DNA from: an uncultured bacterium | Lineage (GTDB): Bacteria; Cyanobacteriota; Vampirovibrionia; Gastranaerophilales; Gastranaerophilaceae | Length of the DNA stretch: 64,000 bases | Assembly: GCA_949284985.1 (NCBI GenBank) | Contig: CASDWY010000004.1 | Span: 1 to 64,000, forward strand | Reading direction: 5' to 3' | In this document: one piece after another, positions 42,453-52,404 of the stretch | Position numbering within the stretch: the first letter of the stretch is position 1 | How the letters are laid out: each line of letters starts with the position of its first letter | Position numbers and translations under genes: made by a program | The notes under the pieces: generated by a model | What the model saw: the letters and a program-made list of their open reading frames with translations, nothing else | What the model was told of the DNA's origin: nothing | The model's database searches: none

Positions 42453-43332
42453 TGTTTATAACCGCCATATTGTTTTCTTTGTGAAATTTTCGTATTTCAA
42501 GTTCGCAGTCTAAGATTTCTTTTTCTTTATAAGTTAATAAACTTTCAGTTTTTTTAAGGCTGTTTGTTAAATATTTGAGTTCTTCGTAATCAATAGAAAT
42601 TTTATGATCAGAACCTTTAGCATTTTTGTTAAAAGTGATGTGATGCTCAATATAAGTTGCGCCTAAAGCTAATGCTATGCAAGAGGGGAACAGATCTGTA
42701 TGATGGCTTGAAAAACCAAACCCTAAAACTTGGTTGGAATAAGTTTCTTTTAAGCGGGTTATTTCTAATAGTGAGGCATCGTTATTTTGCGTTGGGTAAG
42801 CAGAGACGCAATGATATAAAACAGTATTTTTTAATTTATTGTGTTTTTTTAAAATTGTGATAAGCTCTTTTTCTTCTTTTTTTGTTGTCATTCCAAGTGA
42901 TACATGTATGATCCCATTAAAATTTTTGGCTATGCATTCGATAATATCACATTTATTATTAATGGGAGATGGAATTTTTATATGTTTGGGGTTTATTGAA
43001 ATAATTTCTTTTGTAGAAACGATGTCAAAAACACTGCTGGAATAATCTATGCCTAAGTTTTGTGCATATTCCATAAGTTCTTTATGAATGTCTATCGAAA
43101 ATTCTAAGTTTTCTCTATGTTCACCGTATGTTTTTCCAAATGCATTTTGAGGAGATGGGTGTGGCGCATTATATTTTTCAGGAGAAAATTGTAAGCGCGG
43201 CGTTCTTTTTTGAAATTTTACAATGCTGCAGCCTGCCTTTTGTGCTTCTTCAATCATTTCTTTTGCACGTTTTATGTTGCCTTGATGATTACAGCCGAGT
43301 TCTGCTACAAAGATGAATGTGTTTTTTCTCAT
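42445..43332 (-). CDS. neuB: Sialic (nonulosonic) acid synthase, NeuB family
   Basis: Condenses PEP with an N-acetyl hexosamine to form N-acetylneuraminate or a related nine-carbon sugar. 295 residues: complete TIM barrel with VAELGCNHQGNIKRAKEMIE, CSIVKFQKR, the IKIPSP strand, FGFSSHH and GATYIEHHITF, GSDHKIS. The C-terminal antifreeze-like SAF domain found in most NeuB proteins (~345 residues) is missing. Substrate (Neu5Ac, legionaminic or pseudaminic acid) cannot be told. TATAAT lies seven bases before the ATG and no ribosome site is seen. Confidence 0.85.
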   Translation of the reverse strand: MRKNTFIFVAELGCNHQGNIKRAKEMIEEAQKAGCSIVKFQKRTPRLQFSPEKYNAPHPSPQNAFGKTYGEHRENLEFSIDIHKELMEYAQNLGIDYSSSVFDIVSTKEIISINPKHIKIPSPINNKCDIIECIAKNFNGIIHVSLGMTTKKEEKELITILKKHNKLKNTVLYHCVSAYPTQNNDASLLEITRLKETYSNQVLGFGFSSHHTDLFPSCIALALGATYIEHHITFNKNAKGSDHKISIDYEELKYLTNSLKKTESLLTYKEKEILDCELEIRKFHKENNMAVINNG

Positions 43333-43339
43333 AGTGTTT

Positions 43340-43345
43340 ATTATA
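43340..43345 (-). promoter_or_regulatory. -10 box placing transcription start at the neuB ATG
   Basis: Perfect TATAAT on the minus strand, seven bases from the ATG; no clear -35 box. Third example of this arrangement in the window. Confidence 0.4.
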
Positions 43346-43367
43346 TTACAAAATTAGTAAAATAAAA

Positions 43368-43388
43368 GACCGTATAAAATATACGGTC
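43368..43388 (-). terminator. Intrinsic terminator of yggS-sepF
   Basis: Perfect 9-bp stem GACCGTATA/TATACGGTC with AAA loop; on the minus strand it is followed by TTTTATTTT. Separates sepF from neuB. Confidence 0.75.
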
Positions 43389-43449
43389 ATAGAGTTATCT
43401 TATGAAAAATTTTGCACAATAAAAAAGTGCCTCCTCCAACTCTGCTCAG

Positions 43450-43941
43450 TTACTGAGCTTGGTTCCACAAAGCATCTTTTATTATCATTTTATTTTTTTG
43501 GCTTTCAGAAGAAAGGTTGATGTTTTGTGGAGTAAAAATAAATACGGCATCGCCAATTCTTTGTTGATTACCATTTAAAGCGTGAGTAGCACCGCAAAGA
43601 AAATCTACAATTCTTAAAGACTGTTCTTTGTCTAAAAGATGAAGATTTAAAATAACAGTTTTTCTTTCTTTTAAGTGTTTTACAATGTTAACTGATTGAT
43701 CATATGAGCGAGGTTCACAAACAATAACTTCGTAACCACGGAAGTTCGGATGTGATACTACTTTTGATTCTCTGTTATCTCTTTCTCTGTCGCGAGAACC
43801 GTAAAGTGGTTCCAATGCCAAATTGTCTTGAGTTTGATACTCCAAATCGTTCTGCATGTCTTCGAAGATATCATCTTCTTTTTGTTCAAAACCTTGTGTT
43901 AAAAAACCTACAATTGACTTAATACCTTGTGATACGCTCAC
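43450..43941 (-). CDS. sepF: Cell division protein SepF
   Basis: 163 residues from GTG 43941 (GGGAGG seven bases upstream; the in-frame TTG at 43956 overlaps that site). N-terminal amphipathic membrane-binding helix (SVSQGIKSIVGFLTQG), acidic/polar linker, then the SepF core (about 68-150): YEVIVCEPRSYDQSVNIVKH, LKERKTVILNLHLLD, RIVDFLCGATHALNG and FIFTPQNI. Anchors FtsZ to the membrane. Follows yggS, the conserved ylmE-ylmF order of cyanobacteria and Gram-positives. Confidence 0.92.
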   Translation of the reverse strand: MSVSQGIKSIVGFLTQGFEQKEDDIFEDMQNDLEYQTQDNLALEPLYGSRDRERDNRESKVVSHPNFRGYEVIVCEPRSYDQSVNIVKHLKERKTVILNLHLLDKEQSLRIVDFLCGATHALNGNQQRIGDAVFIFTPQNINLSSESQKNKMIIKDALWNQAQ

Positions 43942-43958
43942 TGCTTTTCCTCCCAATG

Positions 43959-44624
43959 TTATTTACTAAATAATACTCGTCCTAGCCTTATCATTGTTGA
44001 ACCGGCGGCTACAGCCAGATCATAATCGCCACTCATCCCCATAGAAATTTCTTTAAGTTGACAAGAAAAATTTTTTTCAAGTTGAGTTTTGATGTTAAAA
44101 ATATCATTAAACAGTCGAGAAATTTCCGTTCTATTACTAATTAGAGGTGCCATGTTCATAAGCCCTAATATTTTAATATTAGGCATTTTGTTTATTTCAC
44201 CGAAAACTTGTAATATTTCTTCCGGATAAAAACCGAATTTTTGCGGTTCTTTTGCATTGTTAATTTGAATTAATATTTTTTGGACAATTTGTTTCTTGCC
44301 AGCTTCAGTGTTTATTGCCTCGGCGAGTTCTAAACTATCCACTGATTGAATTAAATCAAATTTACCGACTGCTTTTTTGACCTTATTTTTTTGCAGATGC
44401 CCGATAAGATGAAACCTTGAGTTGTTTCTTATCTCTTCATCCAGCATTTCTATTTTGGCAATAGCATCAAGAACTCGATTTTCCCCAAAATCTCTGATGC
44501 CGGCATTATAGGCCTCAATTATTGCCGTATGGTCAAAATATTTTGTAACTGCAATTATATTTGGTGTATAAGGTTCGATTTTCCGTTTAATTTCAAGCAA
44601 ATTGTGTTCAATAATATTTTTCAA
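43959..44624 (-). CDS. yggS: PLP homeostasis protein (YggS/YlmE family)
   Basis: 221 residues from TTG 44624, chosen because GAGGA lies seven bases upstream and the family normally begins here; an earlier in-frame TTG at 44714 would add 30 unrelated residues. PLP-binding barrel: PNIIAVTKYF with the Schiff-base Lys, FGENRVLDA, FHLIGHLQKNKVKKAV, SVDSLELAEAIN, GLMNMAP, SMGMSGDYDLAVAAGSTMIR. No racemase activity expected. Co-transcribed with sepF. Confidence 0.9.
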   Translation of the reverse strand: MKNIIEHNLLEIKRKIEPYTPNIIAVTKYFDHTAIIEAYNAGIRDFGENRVLDAIAKIEMLDEEIRNNSRFHLIGHLQKNKVKKAVGKFDLIQSVDSLELAEAINTEAGKKQIVQKILIQINNAKEPQKFGFYPEEILQVFGEINKMPNIKILGLMNMAPLISNRTEISRLFNDIFNIKTQLEKNFSCQLKEISMGMSGDYDLAVAAGSTMIRLGRVLFSK

Positions 44625-44883
44625 TTTTGCGTCCTCGTTTTGTGTCCAGGGTTGCTTTGTGAAAGCTAATTTTGAGCACTGCTTTAAAAAAAACGTGACA
44701 TTTAACTGCCTCAATTATTATAGGACAAAAAAGCTTATTAGTACAATTATTTGTTTACTATACAAAATGTAGATTACTTGAAACATGCTGAAATCATGTA
44801 GTAGTGCATGTTTTGCATGAAACACATTGTCTTTACAAAACTTAACATTATCCGAATGGTCAGTGGGCTTGATTTACATTTTG

Positions 44884-45954
44884 TTACAAATCAAATAGAC
44901 TTTGTTGGTTTGAGTTTTGTTTGTATCCAAGGTGCCTGTAGCCTTGCGGGGAGACTTTGCGACCTCTTGGTGTTCTTTGTATTAAGCCTTCTTGAAGTAA
45001 ATATGGCTCGTAAACGTCTTCAATTGTCCTAGTGTCTTCACCAAGTGCAGCTGCAATTGTCTCTATACCGACAGGACCTCCGTCGTATTTTTCTATAATT
45101 AAACGCATAAGAGATCGGTCTGTTGTATCTAATCCGTTCTCGTCAATTTTTAATACATCAAGTGCTTGGTTTGCAATTTCTTCATTAATTATTCCGTTGG
45201 ATTTTACAAGAGCGTAGTCTGCTACTCTTTTAACCAGTCTGTTCGCTATACGAGGAGTGCCGCGAGAGCGTTTTGCAATTGCTTTGGCTCCTTCTTCTTC
45301 TATTTTAAAGTTTAAAATGGAAGCGGTTCGTTTTATTACAGCGCATAATTCTGTTGGTGAGTAAAACTCGAGTCTGTGGATTATACCAAAGCGATCTCTA
45401 AGCGGTCCGGACAGAGCTCCGGCTTTCGTAGTTGCTCCTATTAGTGTAAATTTAGGGACAGGAACTCTAAGTGTTTTTAGTGCTTGAGCCTTTCCTGTTG
45501 TCATATCTAAATAGAAATCTTCCATTGCTGGGTATAGTATTTCTTCGGCAATTTTATTTAATCTGTGAATTTCGTCTATAAAAAGGACTTCTCCGCCTTT
45601 TAGTGACATCAAAATGCCAATAATATCTCTTGGACGTTCCAGTGCAGGTGCGGAGGTTATTTTTATTTCTGAGTCCATTTCTGCTGCTATTACGCCTGCT
45701 AGGGTTGTTTTACCTAGTCCCGGCGGGCCGTAAAATAAAAGGTGATCTAAAACTTGCCCACGCTTTTTTGCTGCTTCTATAGAAATTTTCAAGTTCCCCT
45801 TTAGAGCGCTTTGTCCGATGTATTCGTCAAAAGACTTCGGACGGATATTATTTTCAAAGGACTTATCAAAATCGTTTTGTTCTGCTTTGATTTCTTTGTT
45901 TTTGCGGTCTAAGTTATCAGATTTAAAGTTGTTATCATCAGAAAATATTGTCAC
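44884..45954 (-). CDS. ruvB: Holliday junction branch-migration ATPase RuvB
   Basis: 356 residues. AAA+ ATPase with Walker A GPPGLGKT, Walker B FIDEIHRL, sensor [20 protein letters not shown] and a C-terminal winged helix ending in [17 protein letters not shown]. With RuvA drives branch migration of Holliday junctions. GTG start sharing one base with the mazG stop, so translationally coupled. A 25-residue charged extension precedes the usual start; ruvA is elsewhere. Confidence 0.96.
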   Translation of the reverse strand: MTIFSDDNNFKSDNLDRKNKEIKAEQNDFDKSFENNIRPKSFDEYIGQSALKGNLKISIEAAKKRGQVLDHLLFYGPPGLGKTTLAGVIAAEMDSEIKITSAPALERPRDIIGILMSLKGGEVLFIDEIHRLNKIAEEILYPAMEDFYLDMTTGKAQALKTLRVPVPKFTLIGATTKAGALSGPLRDRFGIIHRLEFYSPTELCAVIKRTASILNFKIEEEGAKAIAKRSRGTPRIANRLVKRVADYALVKSNGIINEEIANQALDVLKIDENGLDTTDRSLMRLIIEKYDGGPVGIETIAAALGEDTRTIEDVYEPYLLQEGLIQRTPRGRKVSPQGYRHLGYKQNSNQQSLFDL

Positions 45955-46727
45955 TAAACGGATTCCTTTGCTTGTTTAAGTGCAGTTTTTGCTTTTTTCC
46001 ACAGGACGTCGTATTCGTCGAGGTTATAGCTATTTAAGTCTTTTACTGCCAGTTGTTCCATCATTCTAAATCTAGTCATAAATTTTTTGTTAGCTCTAAG
46101 CAAAGCTTGTTCTGCATCAATTTTATTCCATCTTGCAAGGTTAACAACTGCGAAAAGAATATCTCCAAGTTCATCTTCTTTTTCATCTTGAGTTTTTGCG
46201 TTTTTAAATTCCTCAATTTCTGAAAAAAAACAATCATATAAATTTTGCTCGTTTGGCCATTCAAAACCGGCTTTTACTGCTTTTTTACTAATTTTCAGTG
46301 CACTCATTAGGGCAGATTGTGATTTAGAGATACCATCCATAAGGGAGGTTCTGTGGGGCTTTTCTTCTTTTTTTAGTTTTTCCCAGTTATCAAGTATTTC
46401 TGAAGTGGAATTGACCTTAGTATTCCCAAAAACATGCGGGTGTCTATGAATAAGTTTTTTGTTTATTCCTTCTGCAACGTCTTCTAGTGTAAATTCTCCA
46501 TATTCACTTGCGATTTGAGAGTGCAGAATAACTTGTAGTAGGACATCTCCAAGCTCTTCTTTAAGATGTTTGGGGTCATTGTCATCTATTGCGTCAACTG
46601 CTTCATAGGCTTCTTCCAGCATATTTCTTTTAAGTGTGGCATGTGTTTGTTCTCTATCCCACTGGCAACCGTTGGGGCTGCGTAAAATTTCTATTGTTTT
46701 TATTAAGTCTTCTAAATTTTTGTGCAT
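45954..46727 (-). CDS. mazG: Nucleoside triphosphate pyrophosphohydrolase MazG
   Basis: 257 residues with two MazG domains: the first with [20 protein letters not shown] and [11 protein letters not shown] plus [16 protein letters not shown]; the second with [20 protein letters not shown] and [11 protein letters not shown]. The Glu/Asp sets EExxE and ExxD bind Mg. Hydrolyses NTPs to NMP and PPi. No link to MazEF toxins here. AGAGGAAA site. First gene of mazG-ruvB. Confidence 0.93.
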   Translation of the reverse strand: MHKNLEDLIKTIEILRSPNGCQWDREQTHATLKRNMLEEAYEAVDAIDDNDPKHLKEELGDVLLQVILHSQIASEYGEFTLEDVAEGINKKLIHRHPHVFGNTKVNSTSEILDNWEKLKKEEKPHRTSLMDGISKSQSALMSALKISKKAVKAGFEWPNEQNLYDCFFSEIEEFKNAKTQDEKEDELGDILFAVVNLARWNKIDAEQALLRANKKFMTRFRMMEQLAVKDLNSYNLDEYDVLWKKAKTALKQAKESV

Positions 46728-46945
46728 TTCAAGTTTCCTCTTCTAAAATTATAGTTTAATTAAGTTTTACAGCAAATATCTTTTTTGGAAAAAATCTTTA
46801 ATCGTTACAAATAATTTAATGTTTTAATTGTAACAAAGTGTTTCAACTTTTCAAATATCGAAAAAATCAGACTGTTAATTTAATTTTGATTGTATACAAT
46901 AATAATAGGTTTTATATATACACAGAGAAACATAGGGAGACGTCA

Positions 46946-48337
46946 ATGATCCAGTTAGATTACAGAAATGTGACAAGCGAAGTTATCGGAAGTGAAAACG
47001 GCTTGGAACTGCAATCTGAATTTGCTGCATATGCAGACCGGATAAAATCAATTATAGCTAATTTAAATTCAAAGAAAGATAAGCCTGAGCAGTGGCTTCA
47101 ATGGATGAATCTTGGGTATAATGAAGAAACTGTCTGGTATGTTAAAGAATATGCGGCTATGGTACAAGGCAGATTTGATAATATCCTTGTGTTGGGTATA
47201 GGGGGTTCGGCTTTAGGTGGTATGGCTGTGTGTGAGGCTCTTTTGAAGCCTTATTGGAATATGTTGACTCCTGAACAAAGAAATAATGCTCCAAGAATTT
47301 TCTTTTTAGATAATATTGACCCAGATCAAATAAATGCTCTTTTGGATAGTATAGATTTAACAAAAACGCTTGTAAATGTTATTACAAAGTCTGGTTCTAC
47401 AGCAGAAACCATGTCGCAGTTTATGATTGTAAAGGACAGGCTGGAAAAGGCTATGGGTGATGATTACAGGCAAAATATTGTAGCTACTACAGATCGTGCG
47501 ACCGGTGTTTTAAGACAAATTGCAGGAGAAGAAGGATATAAGACCTTTGTAGTTCCGGATGATGTTGGTGGTAGATTTTCTGTATTTTCGGCTGTTGGGC
47601 TTCTTCCATTTGCACTTGTAGGTATTGATATCGATGATATTGTTCAAGGTGTAAAGGACATGGATTTAGCTTTAAAAAATACAGATATAAATGAAAATAT
47701 CGCTGCTCAAAATGCTCTTATTCATTATCTTATGGATACTAAAAAGGGCAAAAATTTATCTGTAATGATGCCGTATTCAAGTAGATTAAAATATGTTTCG
47801 GACTGGTATGTGCAGCTTTGGGCTGAGTCTTTAGGGAAAGAGTTTAACAATAAAGGCGAAAAGGTTAATGTTGGTCCTACTCCTATAAAAGCTCTTGGCG
47901 CAACAGATCAACATTCGCAAATTCAGTTGTATAACGAAGGTCCGAATAATAAGGTGATAACATTTGTTCGTGTTGGCGAGTTTGATACAACGTTGGATAT
48001 TCCACGTATTTTTGAGTATACAGGAATTGGTTATCTTGGTGGAAAAACGGTTAATGATTTAATAAATGCAGAGGCTGATGCAACAAGGGTTGCTTTGACT
48101 GATTATAGACGTCCTAACGTAACTATTACATTACCAAAAGTTAATGGATATTCTGTAGGGCAGCTTTTGTATATGCTTGAGGTTCAAACTGCAATTGCTG
48201 GTGAGTTGTATGATATAAACACATTTAATCAACCTGGAGTTGAACAGGCTAAGAATTATACTTATGCACTTATGGGACGAGCAGGTTATGAGGAGTCTGC
48301 AAATTCTATAAAGTCTAAAATGCATACAAACATTTAA
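46946..48337 (+). CDS. pgi: Glucose-6-phosphate isomerase
   Basis: 463 residues from ATG 46946 (AGGGAGA site); an in-frame upstream TTG at 46838 would add 36 residues that do not look like the family. SIS-domain enzyme of glycolysis. Seen: VLGIGGSALGGMAVCEALL, NVITKSGSTAETMSQFMIVK, DDVGGRFSVFSAVGLLP, QLWAESLGKEFN and the catalytic-base region GATDQHSQIQLYNEGP. Shortish bacterial type. Single gene. Confidence 0.95.
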   Translation: MIQLDYRNVTSEVIGSENGLELQSEFAAYADRIKSIIANLNSKKDKPEQWLQWMNLGYNEETVWYVKEYAAMVQGRFDNILVLGIGGSALGGMAVCEALLKPYWNMLTPEQRNNAPRIFFLDNIDPDQINALLDSIDLTKTLVNVITKSGSTAETMSQFMIVKDRLEKAMGDDYRQNIVATTDRATGVLRQIAGEEGYKTFVVPDDVGGRFSVFSAVGLLPFALVGIDIDDIVQGVKDMDLALKNTDINENIAAQNALIHYLMDTKKGKNLSVMMPYSSRLKYVSDWYVQLWAESLGKEFNNKGEKVNVGPTPIKALGATDQHSQIQLYNEGPNNKVITFVRVGEFDTTLDIPRIFEYTGIGYLGGKTVNDLINAEADATRVALTDYRRPNVTITLPKVNGYSVGQLLYMLEVQTAIAGELYDINTFNQPGVEQAKNYTYALMGRAGYEESANSIKSKMHTNI

Positions 48338-48384
48338 AAAAATTAATAAGAAAAGTTGCTGGTGATTACCATCGCATTTGGCAA

Positions 48385-49164
48385 TTAGTGGATTTCTACA
48401 GAAAGATTCATAAGTTCTATATCATCATAATCTATATAACTGGTTTGAAAAAGATTTTTTCCGGTTTTAACTGTAATTTCGTTGAGCTGATTTGGTTTTA
48501 TCAACGATTTTGGAAGTTTAATTTCTTGATGATCCCCGTTAATTTTAAGCTCTGCAATTTTTTGATTATTAAAGTATATTTCCGGTGGTGAGGAATATGC
48601 TGTTTTTACTGAGGATTGTCCTAAGTCAATGGCCATTTTTGTGTCTATTCCAATAACAGAGCCTATAATAAAATATGCATCTTCATTAGGTTTAGGTTGA
48701 GTAATTTTAAATTTTTTAGTAAAAAATGGTCCTTTGGAGCCGGAGCGAAAGTCAGCGGCATTGGCAGAAGTTGAAGAAAAATTATCATCACCCAAGTGCA
48801 AAAGATTTTGTTCAATAATTATATCTGCCGGGTTAGATTTTTCTATTCCGATTATGATTGGTTTTGCGGTAGCAAGTCTGTCCATTGTTAGAGAAAAAGG
48901 TTTGTATCCTTCTTTTTCAACACTCATAATAGTCGGTGCGGTTATGTCGGCTTGGAGGTGAAAGCTGCCGTTTTCGTCTGTTGTAGTGGTGTAATTTTTG
49001 CCCGGAATTTTGATTTGAGCGGAGGATATTGGCATGCCGTTTTTTGAGTCAACAACTCTATTTGGTTTTATTGTTATACCTTGTTTTTCGGCGTAACCGT
49101 TAATAGGCGCACAAATAGCTTGTGCTCCTACTATAATTAAAATTAATAAAATTATGCCTCTCAT
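48385..49164 (-). CDS. Secreted protein with carboxypeptidase-regulatory-like (beta-sandwich) domain
   Basis: 259 residues from ATG 49164 (ACAGGA site; in-frame start at 49182 is less likely). Signal peptide MRGIILLILIIVGAQAICAP. The next part (about 25-110) matches a CarboxypepD_reg-like fold: VVDSKNGMPISSAQIKIPGK, YTTTTDENGSFHLQAD, SVEKEGYKPF. The C-terminal ~120 residues are a second beta-rich region resembling a carbohydrate-binding or jelly-roll module. Exported to periplasm or surface; ligand unknown. Confidence 0.7.
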   Translation of the reverse strand: MRGIILLILIIVGAQAICAPINGYAEKQGITIKPNRVVDSKNGMPISSAQIKIPGKNYTTTTDENGSFHLQADITAPTIMSVEKEGYKPFSLTMDRLATAKPIIIGIEKSNPADIIIEQNLLHLGDDNFSSTSANAADFRSGSKGPFFTKKFKITQPKPNEDAYFIIGSVIGIDTKMAIDLGQSSVKTAYSSPPEIYFNNQKIAELKINGDHQEIKLPKSLIKPNQLNEITVKTGKNLFQTSYIDYDDIELMNLSVEIH

Positions 49165-49247
49165 TTTTTTTCCTGTTAGCATCTTACGTTTATTTTAAAT
49201 TTAATTAAAATTTATATAATTAGTCTTTTATTTGGCAGATAGAGGGG

Positions 49248-49283
49248 TTACAATAATTGTTTAAAGTACAATTATTATTGTAA
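49248..49283. promoter_or_regulatory. Dyad symmetry in the 49165-49468 gap
   Basis: TTACAATAATTGT is mirrored by ACAATTATTATTGTAA with seven bases between. No T run, so more likely an operator than a terminator. The rest of this ~300-bp gap holds nothing else I can support. Confidence 0.3.
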
Positions 49284-49468
49284 ATTATTATGAAAAAAGG
49301 ATATATTTCTAATTGAAGAATTAAAAAGGTAAGCATATAATGAAACTTGTGCTTTAAGCACTAAAAGCCGATAACATTATGTAAAATTTTATTAATTAAT
49401 TGTAAAATTAGAGCAAATTTTAAGGTTTAACGTAATTTATAAATACATAGTTAGCTGTGATGTAAAAT

Positions 49469-51526
49469 ATGAAGTTAGAAAGTTTAAATCAAAAAGATAT
49501 TAGATCATCAAATTATAATTATGTAACAAAAAGTGTAAATAGGACACATTCTCATAACCAAAGTTTTGGTATAGGTTCTGCCGGAAATGCTGTTGTTAGT
49601 TTAATGGATATGGTTGATAGAGGTGGATTAGTTGCATCGTTTCTAATTCAAGATTTTTTTGGAATGAATATTCCTCGAACAGTAACGGGTTTATATCGTA
49701 ATAAAGAGGTTACAAATCAGTATAACTATCAAGAAGCAGCAGAAGTTGCAATAAGGGAATTTATGTCTGGCCCAACAATGTTTGCTGTTCCAATGATTAT
49801 GTTATGGGGTATTAAGCGGATGTTTGGTACTGCAAATGATGTTCCTGTAAATATTTTGAGGATAATGGGCGATAATTTTGCTAATTTATTTTCGCAAAAG
49901 ACTGCTGTTGAGTTGGCAGATCCCAAATTAATGAAACAAGCTTTTTATGAAAGTACTTTTAAAAATATTTTAAAAAACACTTTAAAAAGTGGCACATCTG
50001 ATGATGTTATTAATCAAGAAGCTAAACGTTTTACAGATGATTTGTTGGAGTATGAAGCATTAAAAGCACAAAAGAAGACAAAAAGTTTTATTGACAAAAT
50101 TAAAGGTCGTAAAATTAGTGGTTCAGCGGAAGATAAGCTGGCAGATATTATTTCTCGATTTGGTGAGATAAATAAGGCAAATGCAGTAAATCCTTCTGCA
50201 AATTTTCTAGAAGCACGTATTTCTTTTGCTGATAAATCTGCAGGTAAATCAATAGATAGACTTGTTGTTGATATGAAAAATTTTGTTGAAGATGTTAGCA
50301 AGTCTGTTTCTAAAAGAGTCAAAAAAAATGGTTTTAATAGTGATGATTTAAAACAATTTTTGCAAAGATTTACTGATTTTAGGACCGGTTCAAGAGTTTT
50401 GACTAATTTGTCTATGATTGTTGGAACGATAACTTTTTGTTCAATAATACCTAAGTTATATCAATTAAGTGCCCAAAACCCGGGATTAAAAGGGCTAAAG
50501 GCGGGTGAAGCTAAAGATGAAGCAGCTGCTAAGAATTCGAATGAAACAAGCAAAGCTAAGCCTGTAGCTTTTAGTGGAGCTGTTCAATCAATAGGACGTG
50601 TAGCTTCTAATAATAATTGGGTTTCCAAAATTTTAAAAGAATTTGAATTTGATGGTTTCAATATTTCATTTACAGGTTTGTTGACTGCTTGCGGTTTGGG
50701 TGTTTTGTTACCAAGGCTTTATCACGCAAGAGAAGAAAATGAATATAAAGAAGTTTTGTTTCGTGATACTGTTACGATAGGAACAATAGCCTGTGCGGCA
50801 AAAATATTGCAGCAAGTTTTTGCACGTCTTTGCACTAAAGTAACGGGTTTGGCTTTGGCAATAAAACCTGAGGGTGAAAATAAATCACTTGCGTCTAAAG
50901 TTTGGTCTTATTTAAGACCTGTTAACGGACATCATGTTCTTAACAGCAGTCAGTTATATACTAAATATACTGGCATTGATAAGTATAATGGTGGAGTGGT
51001 TGGTTTTGCAAAATTTTTAGATGAACAAGGCGGAAACATAAGCAAAGCGTTTAATTCTGATAAAAATGCAAAATTGTTACTTCAGGAAATTTATAATAAA
51101 TCTGTTCAAAGCACATTAGTTGATTTTGCACAAGCTAAAAATGCGGATATTATAAGTGCTTTAGAAGATGTTGTTAAAAATAAAAAGGCAGATGATCTTT
51201 TGAATAAGCTTTATGATATTTTTAAAGATGAAAAAAATACGTTCTTAAAAAGAGCTAAAGTTATGAATTCGTCGTTTAATTTTGCTGTATTATTTGCGGT
51301 TGTTCCTGTTTTATTGGGATTTGTTATACCTAGATTAAATGAAATTTTAACAAAGAAGCGTGTACAAAAAAGTAACCAAAATGGGAATGATAACATAGCT
51401 AAAACGCAAGTAAATCAAACTGAAAAGGCTAATAAAACTGATAGTGTGCTTAATAATAAAGCTAATTTTGTAAAACAATCAAATTCAAAAGCATTTACAC
51501 AGTTTAAAGAAATACTTGAGCACTAG
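49469..51526 (+). CDS. Large membrane protein of unknown function with xSFG motif
   Basis: 685 residues. QSFGIG begins at residue 31 of a polar N-terminus. Hydrophobic segments lie at about 100-118 (MFAVPMIMLWGIKRMF), 300-325, 385-410, 425-450 and 605-630 (FAVLFAVVPVLLGFVIPRL). Lys-rich helical stretches lie between them, and the tail is Asn/Lys-rich. No family recognised. Ribosome site not clear. The topology and the N-terminal motif tie it to the other unknowns at 12259, 21918 and 38832. Its stop shares four bases with the convergent gene at 51523. Confidence 0.7.
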   Translation: MKLESLNQKDIRSSNYNYVTKSVNRTHSHNQSFGIGSAGNAVVSLMDMVDRGGLVASFLIQDFFGMNIPRTVTGLYRNKEVTNQYNYQEAAEVAIREFMSGPTMFAVPMIMLWGIKRMFGTANDVPVNILRIMGDNFANLFSQKTAVELADPKLMKQAFYESTFKNILKNTLKSGTSDDVINQEAKRFTDDLLEYEALKAQKKTKSFIDKIKGRKISGSAEDKLADIISRFGEINKANAVNPSANFLEARISFADKSAGKSIDRLVVDMKNFVEDVSKSVSKRVKKNGFNSDDLKQFLQRFTDFRTGSRVLTNLSMIVGTITFCSIIPKLYQLSAQNPGLKGLKAGEAKDEAAAKNSNETSKAKPVAFSGAVQSIGRVASNNNWVSKILKEFEFDGFNISFTGLLTACGLGVLLPRLYHAREENEYKEVLFRDTVTIGTIACAAKILQQVFARLCTKVTGLALAIKPEGENKSLASKVWSYLRPVNGHHVLNSSQLYTKYTGIDKYNGGVVGFAKFLDEQGGNISKAFNSDKNAKLLLQEIYNKSVQSTLVDFAQAKNADIISALEDVVKNKKADDLLNKLYDIFKDEKNTFLKRAKVMNSSFNFAVLFAVVPVLLGFVIPRLNEILTKKRVQKSNQNGNDNIAKTQVNQTEKANKTDSVLNNKANFVKQSNSKAFTQFKEILEH

Positions 51527-52404
51527 TTAGTTGTTTCCCTTGAGGTGAGGTTTGTTTCAAATTCTCGTAGGGAGTCGTTTCCAACAAGTTGTTCTAGTGC
51601 AGAGCGTTTTGATAGAAATTCTGCCAATTTTTTGCTTTCATAGTTTAAAGCGTCGCGGTAGTATGCATCGGCAATGAGAATTTCATTTTTTGATCTGTTT
51701 GTCATAGAGTCAGCTCGTTCTTGTCTTTTTTTTGTTATATCAGATGCCATTTTAAGCATTTTGCGAGCTGACATGTAGTCGCAATATTTGTTAGTTAATT
51801 CTCTTTGTAAGTCATCAATTTTTCTAACCAAAATTACCATATCAGCATCAGTAACTTTTGAGTATTTATAGTTAATTTCGTTGTTATCTGAAGATATGGC
51901 TTTCATTAGGTTTCCGCTAACAAGTGCAGATGTAGCAAGTATAGGGTCAGGGACACCAATGCCTGCCATAGAGGTTAGGTTAGCTACCGGTTTAATAATT
52001 TTTTTAACCAAGTTGTCTTTTGGTTTTTCTGCATCTGGATTTGCGAGTTTAAACATTGCATAGCTTATTGTTTCACTCCTAGTTGCAGCACCTATCCAAA
52101 GAGTTTTAACGTCTTCAGTTATGTCTTGTGTTTCCATTTCGAGATCTTGAGATATTTCAGCTGCGAGTTTATTTAAACTTAAGTCAGCATATGTATAGCG
52201 AGAATAATCTGTCTTATCTGATATAAGAGTAGTGTTAGTTTTAGTTGTGGAATCTTTTTTTACAACTTCAAATTTATTTTCTGGTTCGTAGTTTATATCA
52301 AGCTGGTTGAGAGGCGCTTTGGGTTGTTTTAATTCGTAAGAAGTAATAGAAAAAGCGGGAGCGGCAAATAAAATGGTTAATATAAGCAACAGCGGTTTTT
52401 TCAT
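51523..52404 (-). CDS. Secreted helical protein, paralogue of the upstream gene
   Basis: 293 residues. Signal peptide MKKPLLLILTILFAAPAFS. Mostly helical. A segment EDVKTLWIGAATRSETISYA followed by MFKLANPDAEK matches EDIELLWNAAVNNNNVIQFA and LKKLAIPEEQR of the preceding gene, and both continue with a Gly/Ser/Ala-rich patch and long coiled coils (YMSARKMLKMASD against YKMALNQLKEARS). The two form a tandem pair. No family recognised; a periplasmic, coiled-coil envelope protein is likely. ATG shares one base with the upstream stop (TAATG). Confidence 0.7.
   Translation of the reverse strand: MKKPLLLILTILFAAPAFSITSYELKQPKAPLNQLDINYEPENKFEVVKKDSTTKTNTTLISDKTDYSRYTYADLSLNKLAAEISQDLEMETQDITEDVKTLWIGAATRSETISYAMFKLANPDAEKPKDNLVKKIIKPVANLTSMAGIGVPDPILATSALVSGNLMKAISSDNNEINYKYSKVTDADMVILVRKIDDLQRELTNKYCDYMSARKMLKMASDITKKRQERADSMTNRSKNEILIADAYYRDALNYESKKLAEFLSKRSALEQLVGNDSLREFETNLTSRETTN

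Noticed and set aside
45954-46727. mazG as part of a toxin-antitoxin or abortive-infection locus
   Set aside because: It is a two-domain housekeeping MazG coupled to ruvB; no toxin gene is near.
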